Assembly: GCA_027475525.1 (NCBI GenBank)
Contig: JAMWFC010000116.1
Location: forward strand, 2,355,826-2,419,825
DNA length: 64,000 nucleotides
DNA from: Macrolepiota albuminosa
Taxonomy: Eukaryota; Basidiomycota; Agaricomycetes; Agaricales; Agaricaceae
Direction: 5' to 3'
Every line of letters starts with the position of its first letter. Position 1 is the stretch's first letter. The notes beneath the pieces were generated by a model that was not told the DNA's origin, made no database searches, and saw only the letters and a list, made by a program, of their open reading frames with translations. A program made the position numbers and the translations under genes. Shown one piece after another: positions 11,801-22,173 of this stretch.

Positions 11801-13133
11801 TTCGGCATCAGAGACGCTATTGACGATTTCCTGAGGGACTGAATGGATCCAGAGGGTTCCAGGTTCCTAAAAAAAAGTCAACAGGACAGAAAATGAAAAG
11901 GAAGAAAACTTGCAGCAATGTCGCCCAGACTCTCTCTGCTGATTTGTTTGGACAGGCCTGGCTGGGGCTTCATGTTGAGTCTGGACTGTTGTTCGAGGCG
12001 TCGTGGACAAGCGATACTGTAACACAACTGATCGCGTGAACAGGTTGGAGAATAACAGTCTGTGAGCAAGGTGAAAACGCCAGATGGGAGAGGAACGTCG
12101 TCTGAACCGACAGAGCCCTTTCTAGGTCTATTTGGGACAAGGGACGAGGCATCAGCTTTTTCCTAAGTGGGGTCAGTGAAAAAGAAATTGGAAAGAAAAG
12201 GAGAGATACCTCTGCAGACGACTCTGCGCCGGCCTGGAGAGGAAGACTGGCAAAGTCTACAGTGACATTGGGAAGGTCGCCGCTGACAAAGGGACTGGGG
12301 AGCTTTGTGCGAAAGTGGTACAATTCAGCGGCGCTGTCTCGTAATCGGTGGTCGTAGGTGACATCATGAAAAAACTTTTGCGCGTCCAGCGCGCGACCCA
12401 AAAGAAGAGCAAGGTTGCGGTCAGTGGTCTTGATGATATAGGCGATTTTGTCGACGGCCTCGCGACCGTCAAAGGCGTCCTTGTAGGTGAGACCGTCCTT
12501 GACCTTGTCTGAGAGCGAGATGCGGTCTCGGAAAGCCTCTGCGACGCGGGAGAGGAGGGCGGGATATACGATGGGGGTTTTGCGGACGGGGCGGACGGAA
12601 GGGGGGGAGCTGCGGGGGTGTTGGGGACGGGAGAGACGTCGCTGGTTTGAGTTTGCAGCAGACATGGACATGGACCTGTCCTGTGGGGCGCGGTCACGGG
12701 GCGGGGCAGAGAGTCTGGGCGCCGAGGCAAAGGACTCGAAGGATCTGCGGGGATGGGGAGGGGGCTGGTCGCTGGCGACGGAGGATCGGACCGAGGGAGA
12801 GATGTCGTGGACTGGACAGGGCTGGGAGGGAGTGAGGGGGCTGTCGGGAGAAGAGAGAGGGACATACGGGATCGCTGGCGGGAGAGTCGTTGCGTGCCCA
12901 GGGGAGTTCGCTGTCGTCATCGGCGGGGGGCGGGCTGAGGGCGAGGGCGAGACGGGGAGGATGGCGTGCGGGGTGGAGGGACGTGACACGGGGAATGGGG
13001 CGGTGTGGGTGGAGGTAGTGGGGCTGGTGGTGGTGGGACGCACCGGGGCGGCCAAAGATGTCCTCGTACGCAGCATGGCGCTTGTCGGGGGGCTGGCGGG
13101 GGCCGAGCGGGCGGTCCATGGCTGCAGGAGCAA
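8846..13133 (-). CDS. ROM2: Rho1 guanine-nucleotide exchange factor (DEP-DH-PH-CNH)
   Basis: Exchange factor that activates Rho1 in cell-wall integrity and polarity signalling. Domains in order: a long Pro/Ser-rich disordered N-terminus; a DEP-like domain (YPALLSRVAEAFRDRI, then DGREAVDKIAYII); a DH domain including LTKPTTRLARYPLLLEAVLK; a PH domain (DIQVYMFDHAILFTK); and a C-terminal CNH/citron domain (GRKIVYGTNDGVYFTDLR, EILIVSDDRVLAL). This order is that of Rom1/Rom2. A Gln/Pro-rich insertion of roughly 100 residues (genomic about 9035-9290) interrupts the end of the CNH domain. The start is taken as ATG 13133; a later Met is possible because the N-terminus is unconserved. It is divergent from ISD11, with only 84 bp between start codons. 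Confidence 0.92.
9035..9175 (-). repeat. YQPQQQ-type repeat inside the Rho GEF coding region
   Basis: The plus strand reads ttg/ttgttg/gtactg units. On the coding strand these translate as repeated YQPQQQ and YQPQPQ blocks followed by QVQVQVQ. The repeat stays in frame and keeps the downstream CNH residues open, so it is an in-frame, probably length-variable repeat. Confidence 0.85.
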
Positions 13134-13217
13134 AGCTTGTCACGCTGCCGACGGCCCGGTCAAAAATTATCATTATTTACTATCTCGGAATCTGCCGTCT
13201 CTTTTCTCTCCACACCC
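13134..13217. promoter_or_regulatory. Compact bidirectional promoter, ROM2-like/ISD11
   Basis: Only 84 bp separate the proposed divergent start codons of the Rho GEF (13133) and ISD11 (13218). The spacer is AT-rich in its middle (aaaaattatcattatttact) within an otherwise GC-rich area. If both starts are right, the two genes share a promoter or their transcripts overlap at the 5' ends. Confidence 0.5.
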
Positions 13218-13523
13218 ATGCCCGCTCCCAGCCGCGCTGCCATCCTTGCCCTCTACGCAAACTCGCTCCGCGTCTCGCGCAGCTTCTCGTCCTACAACTT
13301 TCGCGAGTACTTTTTGCGCCGCACCAAAGACTCCTTCCGTGCCATCCAGGTGTGTGTCTGTCCCTCTGTCCGTCGCTGCCCGCCCATGCCCGCACAGGCA
13401 GAAACCGACGCCGCACGCGTGGGTGCCATGTACGGAGACGCGGTCAGGGAGCTTGGCGTGCTACGGCGGAGTGCAATCGTGAACCAGCTGTATGGGGGAT
13501 GGAAGCTTGCAGTCGAGAAATAA
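13218..13523 (+). CDS. ISD11: Isd11/LYRM4, LYR-motif subunit of the cysteine desulfurase complex
   Basis: Small mitochondrial matrix protein that stabilises Nfs1 and binds acyl carrier protein in Fe-S cluster assembly. Two exons: 13218-13349 and 13398-13523, phase 0, joined by a 48-bp intron. The product has 86 residues, normal for the family. It shows the LYR-region motif LYANSLR, the conserved FSSYNFREYFLRRTKDSFR block, and the C-terminal LGVLRRSAIVNQLY element. The central Arg of the LYR tripeptide is Ala here (LYA), with LYxxxLR spacing kept. This is a tolerated variation in fungal Isd11 as far as I recall. Confidence 0.92.
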   Translation: MPAPSRAAILALYANSLRVSRSFSSYNFREYFLRRTKDSFRAIQVCVCPSVRRCPPMPAQAETDAARVGAMYGDAVRELGVLRRSAIVNQLYGGWKLAVEK

Positions 13524-13599
13524 ATAGACCAAAACATGCATGATGTCACTCGGGATCTGCCGGTCCATAAGTAAAGTCGTCGCAGCGTGGCATCGACCA

Positions 13600-15127
13600 A
13601 TGCCGCGCAGACTGTCTGTCCGTCCGCCCACCGACCCTGCCGTGCAGGCGTCCAGCACCCTCACCATCGTGCGCGTCGCCTCTCCCCCCAAACCCCACCA
13701 CCACCGCCCTGACCGCCTCAGCTTTGCCCACGCCTCCTTCGGCCCGCCCTCTCCGCCCTCGTCCCCCCGTGCTCGCCCCTCATCGCCCGTCCCCCACCTG
13801 TCCTCAGACCAGCTCGTCAGTCTTGCCCGCGCATCCACCCGCTGCCCGCCCGCCACCGCCTCGACCACCTTCACCCCTCTTCCCGACGACATTCTCCTGC
13901 CTTTTATCGATCGCCCCTCTGAAGTCGCCGCTCTCATCGCCACTCCTCCCTCTGCCAAACTCTTTTCCCTCCTCGAAAAGACCCTCGCTCCCGTCACAGA
14001 GCCCGCCACCGATCCCTCTCTGTGGACCTATACCCAGCTTCGTCACCACCTCACTCACGTCTCTCGCCACCAGGCCTCTGATGCCGTCTGGGTCCTCCAG
14101 GCCCGCAGATGCATCATTTCCCATTCAGAGCTCATCTGGGAAAGAGTCAAGGGCGCATTGGGTGTCCCTCCTGAGCTCGATGTAGATTACGATCCCCATG
14201 ATTGCGCCAGCTCCCACAGCAGCATCGACACCGACGAAATATCCGACGATCATGGTCGCTCTGCTCGAGGTCATTGGCCGGACTGGGACGCCATCATGGA
14301 TTCTCCTCTTTACGCTCGCAGGCACTCTGGCCCAGGCTCCCCTGTCCTGCCCTTGTCCCTTTTCAGGCAGCAGGACCCTGTCTCTCCTGAACACCGTCCC
14401 GTCTCCCCATCAACCTTGCTTTCCATCGAACCCCTCCTCACCACTCAGCCCCACTCTGACCCTGGAGCACCCGGTCTCGGAGATATCCAAGAAACCGCCG
14501 AAGAAGACGAAGAACAAGATCAAGAACCAGAACAAGAATCCCACGACCCACACCTTGTCACCCCTTCCAGCATCCACGGTCTCCGCATCTCTACCACCCG
14601 TGTCTCACTCTCCGACCTCTCAGGCTCCGTGTCCTCCTCTGACCGCCCGCTCTCCCCCATCGCCAGCTCGGGTTCCTTGCCCCAGCCTCTCTCGCCAATC
14701 TCCCCACTCCCACCTTACGTCTACCCCGCTCCGCGCTCCCGTCCTCCCTCGGGCACATTCGTCCGTCCCCAGCTGGGTTCATACGGCCCCGGCAGCCCAC
14801 CTCGCGTGTTCCGCCGTTCAGGCTCGTCCGGGTCGTTGATGTCCCTCAGAGGTCACACGGGAGACCACGAGGGCGATGGGTACGCGTCCGACGGCGCACA
14901 CGACCGAAGCCCGCTTTTTCCCAGCAGTTTTGCGAGGTTGAGTGCAGAGCCTACTTTGACGCATGGGTGAGTCGTTCATACGTCGTAATAATAGGTTGTG
15001 TTGGTTGACTGGTAATAGGGAATCTCCACACAAGCAGGGTGCTACTGGCGGCAGTGTGTCGGGGTATAAGCGCCTCAGTTGGGGTACGCACCCGGCTGTG
15101 GCTACGAGTAAAGAAAGCTCTAGTTGA
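13600..15127 (+). CDS. Pro/Ser-rich protein of unknown function
   Basis: I do not recognise this protein. Exon 1 (from ATG 13600, MPRRLSVRPP, to 14966) and exon 2 (15019-15127) join in frame and end ATSKESSS-stop. The first third has a more ordered, helical-looking stretch (PDDILLPFIDRPSEVAALI, then SLWTYTQLRHHLTHVSRHQ). The remainder is acidic and then Ser/Pro-rich with many SP/TP sites (for example SPLPPYVYPAPRSRP), which suggests a phosphoregulated disordered tail. In-frame ATGs at 13540 and 13543 lie only about 16 bp after the ISD11 stop, so I prefer 13600. It may be restricted to basidiomycetes. Coding potential is supported by length (about 490 residues) and GC-rich third positions. Confidence 0.75.
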
Positions 15128-15171
15128 TAAGATGTAATTTTGGTGTAATGAATATACAAGTTGGGTCCACA

Positions 15172-15191
15172 GACGCGTGACGTCACGCGTC
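15172..15191. promoter_or_regulatory. Perfect 20-bp palindrome: MCB-CRE-MCB
   Basis: gacgcgtgacgtcacgcgtc is identical to its reverse complement. The centre (15178-15185) is a full CRE, TGACGTCA, and each arm contains ACGCGT. It sits 45 bp past the stop of the upstream gene and about 180 bp from the stop of the convergent SET gene, so it lies between 3' ends and not in an obvious promoter. Confidence 0.8.
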
Positions 15192-15372
15192 AAACCACCA
15201 GGTCCCGTTGCGTTTACGGTGGGGACAAGTTGTCTCCAAGGTCCTTTTGGATTAACCTCAGCCTCAGAAGCACTGAGTTGCTCTCAGATCGTGAGAAAAC
15301 TTGTATTCAGGTAACCTACAGCGAAGCATTTGGGAATACTTAATTATACACAAGGCTATTGTTTGCCTTTAC

Positions 15373-16418
15373 CTACTTGGTACACAATGCACATTTACAA
15401 GTTATGCCATACTTTGCGAGTAACACTTTACGTTCCTTTCTGGTAAGTGAGCTGTCGTCAATGTAAGAAATTGTAATTTCATCGTCCTTTGCGAGGGGAC
15501 AGAGAGCGCGGATTTGCATCGAGAACGAACGGACGTCGAAATCCCAAATTGCGTTGGGCGTGCACCTATAATCAACAGAGTCAGAACTCGCTTTCACGTA
15601 GAGGTATTCCCGTACTTGTGATTGATACGAGAAACAAGTTTGAATATCGCAGCATTCTTAAACTTTTCCTTCCCATCTGCGCTATTGATCACAACAGACA
15701 ACGCGTTCATCTCCATGCGATCCAAAATAGGACCTAGCCCCTCTTTCCTCCCATGTGTTTTGAAAGCGTAAAACGCCTGCTTGTCTTCATCCGACAGGCG
15801 ATCAAGACACTTCTCAAGCAACATGTTGTACTGACGCATTTGCAACTGCATGACCTGTGCAGACGAAGCCTGCAAACCAGGAGGCATGTTCAGGGGTACG
15901 CCAAACGCCACAGCGGGGATGAGGAACAACGGTCGTTCGGCAACGACGAGGTCACCCGTGTTGATCTTGCAAGACGCGAACATGCCTCCTGGGCCTGCAC
16001 CCCCGTTTGCCGAATCTGGATCTGGATTCACTACTCTGTATTTCGTCGGCGTCGAGCTGGGAATCGCACAGGGAAACCCGGGCGTCGACAGAATTGCGAG
16101 TTCCTGGAGCCGGCCTTGGAACACGCAGAGAGAGTATGGTCCGCTTTGCTGGAAGAGAAGAGGGTGGGGCGGTGGTGGTGGCATCATGGTGCATTTGAAC
16201 TCGTCGTCTGCCTGTGGCGAAGCCCCGGGGGTGTCGTAGCGGCAATCTGTGTAGGCGCAAATGAATGATGGAGTGGGTCCATACACGTACATATATGCTA
16301 TGACGTACGTACGTGGGTGAGCGAATACTTTTTGGCTGGAGTGTACCTGTACCGGCGCCACGGGGGGTTTAGGTTTTTTGGTCTTGTCATTGAGGAATCC
16401 ACGTTTCATTGTGTGCAA
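15373..16418 (-). CDS. SET-domain protein (lysine methyltransferase-like)
   Basis: SET proteins transfer methyl groups from S-adenosylmethionine to lysines. The first exon carries a Pro-rich N-terminus and the SET N-core (GPGGMFASCKINTGDLVVAE, ERPLF). Its end reads SRINH, and the second exon continues K-CTPNAIWDFD, giving the NHxCxPN motif across the splice junction. A DDEITISYID-type segment, with the catalytic-site tyrosine, follows. The C-terminus has a post-SET cysteine cluster (CKCALC). In NHSCxPN the Ser is replaced by Lys (NHKCTPN). No MYND finger is visible. Start ATG 16418, or the in-frame ATG at 16409. The target is unknown and could be histone or non-histone. Confidence 0.88.
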
Positions 16419-16869
16419 GTTGGGTGGGTGTGGCCGATGGCGATGTGAGAGCGTTTATGTTGGCTGTAAACAAAAACGAGACGCTTCTTTTCCAGTAATA
16501 ATAAGTCAGTTCTCCTAACAATAGTAGTTAAAAAATACGTGAAAAAAAAATAGTTCGAGTTTTGCTTGTCTGCTACAATAGTGGCCTTGGCCTTTGGCCA
16601 CAATCAAGCGACAACCAGCCTTGTGCCATGACCAGGCCGCAACAAGCCCAAAAATCACGCAACAAGACGATTCAAAGTACACCATGAACGAGGAAAAAAA
16701 TACACTTACGTGTGGGGTTGGAGTGGAAGCGCTGAACCACGCACTGTCCATGTCAGCATTTCGAAGGAAGCGGTGGCAGCGTCAAGATAAGATAAGATCC
16801 TCGCGATTATATTTTCCAACAAATCGTATTCTGTGGGTCCCAAAAATCAAGCTTTTGCGTCACCCCCCC

Positions 16870-18795
16870 ATGTCGGTTTTTCCTATAACTCGGATATTCC
16901 GCGGGGAGCGTCTCACTGTAGCAATATCTGGGCCTAATATCCAAGTCTTTGACACATCGTATGGATCCACATTTTGTTCCTTTACGCGTCGATTAATGGC
17001 ACATCAGCACGGGAGATGTACAATCTAAAGTAACAGCCTCTGCTGGACCCGTCAGGTGCGCGGCGGTTGATCAAGGCTTCCGCTACCTCGCCACTGCGGG
17101 AGACGACAAGATACTCAAGATATGGGCGATCGAAGGTCTGAAACCGGTGAACGAACGGTAAAATCCAAGGTCTTACATGTCCCATCTACCATATCCTAAA
17201 CCAACGAACTCTTAGCGAACTCCCGAAACGCCCAACCGCGATACTTTTCACGGCAGACGCAAAGACTATACTTGTCTCTGACAAGTTCGGCGACGTGTTC
17301 AGGTCACTCCTCTTGTTTCTCAGTATCAAAAGAACTTGTCGTCGTTCAACACAACATCGCACAGTTACGCGTTCGAATTCACGCCTTTGACGGAGAAGCA
17401 GAAGAAAGACGCTCTTTCCTCACACGAGAACCCGTCCGGCGGTTCCCTCGTTCTCGGACACACGTCTCTCCTCAACGCGCTCGTCCTGAGCCACGACGAG
17501 AGATACATCATCACTGCAGATCGCGACGAGCACATCCGCGTCAGCTGGTATCCGCAGGGGTACAATATCGAGATGTACTGCCTCGGTCACACAAAGTAAG
17601 TAAACAAAAACCACTATCCTATAATAATAACAACGAGTAACTGATCCAGCGACGCGGCACAGATTTGTCTCGTGCGTTCATAATCCGGCTTTTGCGCCTG
17701 CGGAACTCGTGTCTGGTGGCGGCGACCCGATGCTGAAAATCTGGGACTGGATGTCCGGTATCGTCAAGCATGAAATACAGGTGTGGGATACCGTTGAGCC
17801 CTATATACGTATACGGAGCTCCAAGAGAAAGCGCGGGGCAGACGCCGAGGACGCTTCTGAGGTTAGGCGGAGGGGACGTGGTAAGAAGGCAAAGGCAAAA
17901 GGCAAGGCGAAGGCTGAAGCAGAAACCGCTGACGCAGGAGAGACTCCTCCTGTCGCTGAGACTTCGGATGATACTCCCACTGCACCTATAGACAATCCAG
18001 TCGGTGTGGAGGAGAATGTGGAAAAGGTGCTTGTGATTAACAAGATTGAGACTACAGCATCGCGTCGTATAATTTTCAGTGCGGTGGGGTGAGTTTTTTT
18101 TTCAATACCATGAAGCGGAAGTGGCTTTAATAGTGCTTCTAGTGCAACAGCACTGTTTTTGGTTGATTATCCAGGCGATGGGGTAGCTGCGGATATTCGT
18201 CCACTCGAACTAGGGCAACCCGTTCTCGATTTTGTTGTTGCTCAAGACAACCGGATATGGGTGACTCTAGATGGCAACTGGGTTGACGGTACCGATCCCA
18301 CGAATAAATGTTATTTTCTGGTTGTCGAGATTTCAGAATCTGGAGAGGTACAGCCCCCATCGTACATGTCGTATTCCTTTCTCACATCCCCTCCAGCTTT
18401 TGAAATCGACCTCCGAGTCACCCATTATCAACGCCTTGAACTCTACAATTCTGCTTCCAGGTAGGCATCGTACATTCTTCCCTAGTGATTCACTGACTGA
18501 CTGAACTCCTACAGCCACCGAGGATGACATTAAGAAATTGGAACTTTACAACGATCTAGTCGCTATGCCGAAAGGCTATGAAGCAGAAAATGACCTCGAT
18601 GGCGACACCGCGCCACCGGAACCGGAAAAGCAGAGCAAACGGATACTTGGTCGGCTTAAGAACAAACAAAAGGTGATTCAAAAGGAACGAGAGTTGGCTG
18701 GTGCCGGAAACGATGGAACTCAAGAACCTGATGTTAAAAAGGTCAAATCAAGTATTGACGATGGCGGACAGGACGTGAGCATGGCAGAGGCATGA
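16870..18795 (+). CDS. TRM82: WD40 subunit of tRNA (guanine-N7) methyltransferase (Trm82)
   Basis: Non-catalytic partner of Trm8; the complex makes m7G46 in tRNA. WD40 blades recognisable from the exons are VAISGPNIQVFDTSYG, FRYLATAGDDKILKIW, RPTAILFTADAKTILVSDKFGDVF, the family signature LSHDERYIITADRDEHIRVSWYPQ, and LVSGGGDPMLKIWDW. A Lys/Ala-rich acidic linker is inserted after the fifth blade, and the C-terminus is charged (ILGRLKNKQKVIQKERE). The ITADRDEHI motif is diagnostic for Trm82/WDR4. About seven exons, with ATG at 16870. The stop is 35 bp from the convergent neighbour, so the 3' UTRs must overlap. Confidence 0.92.
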
Positions 18796-18829
18796 TACTA
18801 GTAAAATTTACACTTGAGGAAAATACATA

Positions 18830-20332
18830 TCAATCGGACTGGGAAGGAACATATTCCGACTTTGGGCGACTTCCAAGCTCCGTCTGCATGTGTGTCATTC
18901 AAAGCAGCCATGGCAATTGAAAAGAATCATACCTTTGCATAAATCTGCTCAATCCAGTGCATGTTTGCAATAGAATCCTCCCTGTCCACCCACGTCTGAG
19001 CCGTACGTCCCTTGACACGATTAACAAAAGCCTCTAATTGGAACCGGTATGTCGTCCACCATGCCTCTCCCATCCCCTCCATCTTCCCATCTGCAAAGGT
19101 GTATACTTTTTCAATTCTTTTCTTTGTTTTCTTGCCAGCGTCCTTTGTTGTGACCTTGATCGAATGGTAAAGAGTAGGCATAACAAAGTTGTAGACCTCA
19201 ATCTCTCCGCCCTCGAGTATGATGTTTGCATTCACGAGGGGCATAGGAGGTATGATACCATATTTCAGAGGCATTGCGAGGTCGCATTCAAGCGACGCAG
19301 TTACATCGTTAGGAAGTGCAAGTGTTGCAGTAGTCCTGCGATCGATATTGGGTTTGAAAGACGGCGAAGAGTTGACCGGGATGAAAACGCTATGTTCAGC
19401 AGAGATGACGGAAGTGGGATTGGAGGACGATAGATATCGAATGACGTTGAGAGTATAACAACCCATGTCCATGAGGCTACCCCCACCCAGAGCATAGTCG
19501 TACCTAATGTCAGTGGTCTTCGGTCCTAGTCCTTTGGGAACTGCGAGTGAAGCCGAAATATGTTTGATGCTCCCCAGTTCTTTGCTGTCAATGATGGCTT
19601 TGACGCGTTGTATGGCGGGATGGAAGCTGGGATGACCCAGAGTCAAACTCAGGCAACCATGATTAGAGCAAGAGGAACTCACCGATAGTGGAATGCCTCC
19701 AGAACGACGAGTCCCTTTTTTTCGGCAAGGTCAAACATCTGACGAGTTTCTTCGGCAGTGTCTGCGGAAGGCTTCTCGAGCAGGACATGTTTTCCGGCCG
19801 CCAACGCCTTCATTGTCCATTCATAATGGAGACCATTGGGCAACTTGGGGGATAATTTATTAAAAGACGGATGCAAAATATAGCAGAACAATCGATACAC
19901 GTACAGGGTTATATATCGCGTCGATTTCAGGATCGTCGATCAACTCTTGCAATTGCATGTCAGAGGCCAATGACATTGACAGGCAGAAAACGCAGAGCGT
20001 TACCTTGATACCCATTAGGTCCTCCGTACGCCTTTTCAAACCCGTATTTTTGCGCAAACGCAGTCGCTTTGGCTTTGTCACGCGCTGCTACAGCATAGAG
20101 GATTGTTTCTGGGTGATTTTTCACGGGAGAAACAATTGCTATTGGGGCAATTGTAGCTGCACCCAAAACCCCGAACTTGAGAGGCCTACTCTCTGGCGTG
20201 GACACAGCCTGGCATACAGGAGGATTCAGACCCTGCAGTAAGTAGAGACTATGTATATAAGAGGCTCCTTATCCAGGAAACTAATCACCATACCGTATAA
20301 ATCCTCTTAATGAAGCCGATGATGGAGCTCAT
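18830..20332 (-). CDS. Gfo/Idh/MocA-family NAD(P)-dependent oxidoreductase
   Basis: Two-domain dehydrogenase related to dimeric dihydrodiol/D-xylose dehydrogenases. The Rossmann start is [11 protein letters not shown], and the EKP catalytic motif is [14 protein letters not shown]. The C-terminal beta-sheet domain contains [19 protein letters not shown]. The start is fixed by splicing: exon 1 ([16 protein letters not shown] at 20332) joins [14 protein letters not shown] across an intron. The last exon is small: IYAK joins [21 protein letters not shown] at 18830. The exact sugar or aldehyde substrate cannot be told from sequence. All expected motifs are present and the length (about 390 residues) is normal. 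Confidence 0.9.
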
Positions 20333-20794
20333 GGGAGTAAATTGACAGGATGTTGCGTTGCGAAACGTACATTTCTTAACCGATATTCCAGCTGATGAAC
20401 ACGCGACACAATTATAGTACTTTATTTGTCAAGCGTTCTTCAGTGATTGGCTGAAGATTATCCTCTTACACTTGGACGACATAAACACTCAAAAATCGCA
20501 ATAAAAGATCATTGGGTAGCCCGAGAGAATAAACGTACATACTACAAGGGCAAGATCATAAACTTTTCAACAAGCCGAGATAATTGGAAACAAACGACAC
20601 CCTTTACCATCCAAAATTTCAACATTCATTAGTACAAATATTCAGTCCCACCTTATCACAATGAGGAGTGCGCGACAGGAAGTGTTGTTTGGAGTGAGTC
20701 TGGGTGTTTTATCGGCAGAATAAGAGAAATAAATTAGATACCCGATGTGTCCCGAGAAAGAGCTGAGACGTCAATCAACAACGAAGGTCACCAA
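20333..20794. other. Intergenic spacer, nothing recognised
   Basis: AT-rich spacer between the oxidoreductase start and the end of the CrtC/AttH-like pseudogene. No convincing coding or RNA feature was seen. Confidence 0.5.
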
Positions 20795-22102
20795 TTACCA
20801 AACCCCGGGCCACTGGCTGAGATTAGCAGGGTTCATCCACTCCGTGATTCCATAGGACTCGTACTGTTGTCCGCCGACGTCGTAGCCTCCAGTGTATTTT
20901 GCAATCCAACGGTGGTAAATGCTGGCAGTAGGATTCACAGCGATGTTAGTTGCATGGAACGAGACATTTTTGCCTTCAGGCAAGAGAAAAACCACGTGAA
21001 ACTCAGTCGGTGCAATGACGTTGCTATCAACAACCTGGCCAATTGGGATGATCATCGAATTATCAGTTATTCGCGTCCCGATGATGTTGCACTGGCTTGC
21101 TACAAATTCACCCTCGTAGCTGAGATGGCCGGAGTTGATGGAGTTGGTGCCATTGGTCGGGCTTCCGCTGAAAGTGACAAACGACCACGGCCCAACCTGG
21201 GCAATGAGGGCATACCATGACTTGATGAAATCATTCATGGCGTTTGGTCCCCAGTTGGAATCCTTATAGCCTGAACCATCGAAACGAACAAGTTTACCGC
21301 CGACTAAGACATTAACGGTCGAAGGACCACCTAAGTGTGCGGTAATTAGTAGATGAAACGTCTGTTGACGGAAATTATGACACTTACTGGGGATCGTGAT
21401 ACGCCACCCTGTTTTTTTTTAAAGAGAATCTCCTCCGCGGCGGTTAACTCGCGTCCATCTGAAACCAGATCATCGAAGAAAGGGGAATCGGAAAGACCGG
21501 TACCACCACAGCCAGTCCGAGCAGAGCTTTCAGTATTAATTTCAATAGTTCCAGTCACATAGAGAGTGTTAAAAAAAACTGAAAACTTCTTGCGATCCGG
21601 GGTGGCGATGAAGGTAATCTCATTGTTACCCCAGCTTCCAATGGTGACACCGGATTAGTCGGGATATACTGAAGATGTATTGAACACCATGGTTTGTGCG
21701 AAAGGAAGGCCGTCTTGGTCGAATCCATTAATTTCAACGGGATATAGTGGAATATTAGAAGACCCAAATTGGAAAGTATTGCCTGTTTAACCTGAGCAAT
21801 AATGGCCAACCTACTGTGGACAAAGTTGACCAACCGTGCTTAAGAACTACTTCAATTGATGGGGGCACACCATTCGGGGCAGGCGTCTGACTGACGACTT
21901 GTGTGTACCAGGAATCAATAGCGCGGTTGTCTGCTGTAACGTCAATGTGCGGTCCTTCCCAATTGCTCAAGTTAGCCGCAACGGAAAATTGAAGTACTTC
22001 GGAAGTAATCGACTATCAGTCTGGTATTTTCACGATTTAACCAATAACATTGAGCTTACGCAAAGATCCAACAAGGAAAACGGGGGCAAAAGTACCAAAC
22101 AT
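20795..22102 (-). pseudogene. Secreted CrtC/AttH-like (hydroxyneurosporene synthase-like) gene, broken
   Basis: The family has a double-lipocalin-like fold shared by CrtC and fungal Diels-Alderase-type proteins. A signal peptide is formed by exons 1-2 (MFGTFAPVFLVGSLLLQFSVAA). Recognisable family elements are a VTGTIEIN strand, FDGSGYKDSNWG, and SWYALIAQVGPWSFVTFSG. Two lesions are visible on the coding strand. One is an in-frame TAA at 21655-21657, between the strands VFNTSSVYPD and SGVTIGSWGNNEITF. The other is a run of nine A (plus-strand T9, 21412-21420), after which the conserved GWRITIP segment lies in another frame. Both fall in otherwise conserved exon sequence without a plausible intron. 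Either this is a recent pseudogene or the consensus has two errors. Confidence 0.72.
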
Positions 22103-22165
22103 TGATGGATATATGAAGGCGACGTGGGTAGGTTCTTCTGAGGCAGGTGCCAGATGGTGATGTTT

Positions 22166-22173
22166 CTTTTATA
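22166..22173 (-). promoter_or_regulatory. TATA box of the CrtC/AttH-like gene
   Basis: TATAAAAG on the minus strand, about 64 bp upstream of the ATG at 22102. Spacing is suitable for a core promoter. Confidence 0.5.

Noticed and set aside
12487..13482. 331-codon plus-strand open frame
   Set aside because: Antisense to the GC-rich, Pro-rich N-terminus of the Rho GEF and running into ISD11 in the wrong frame. Composition (Gly/Arg/Glu) is the mirror of the real coding strand.
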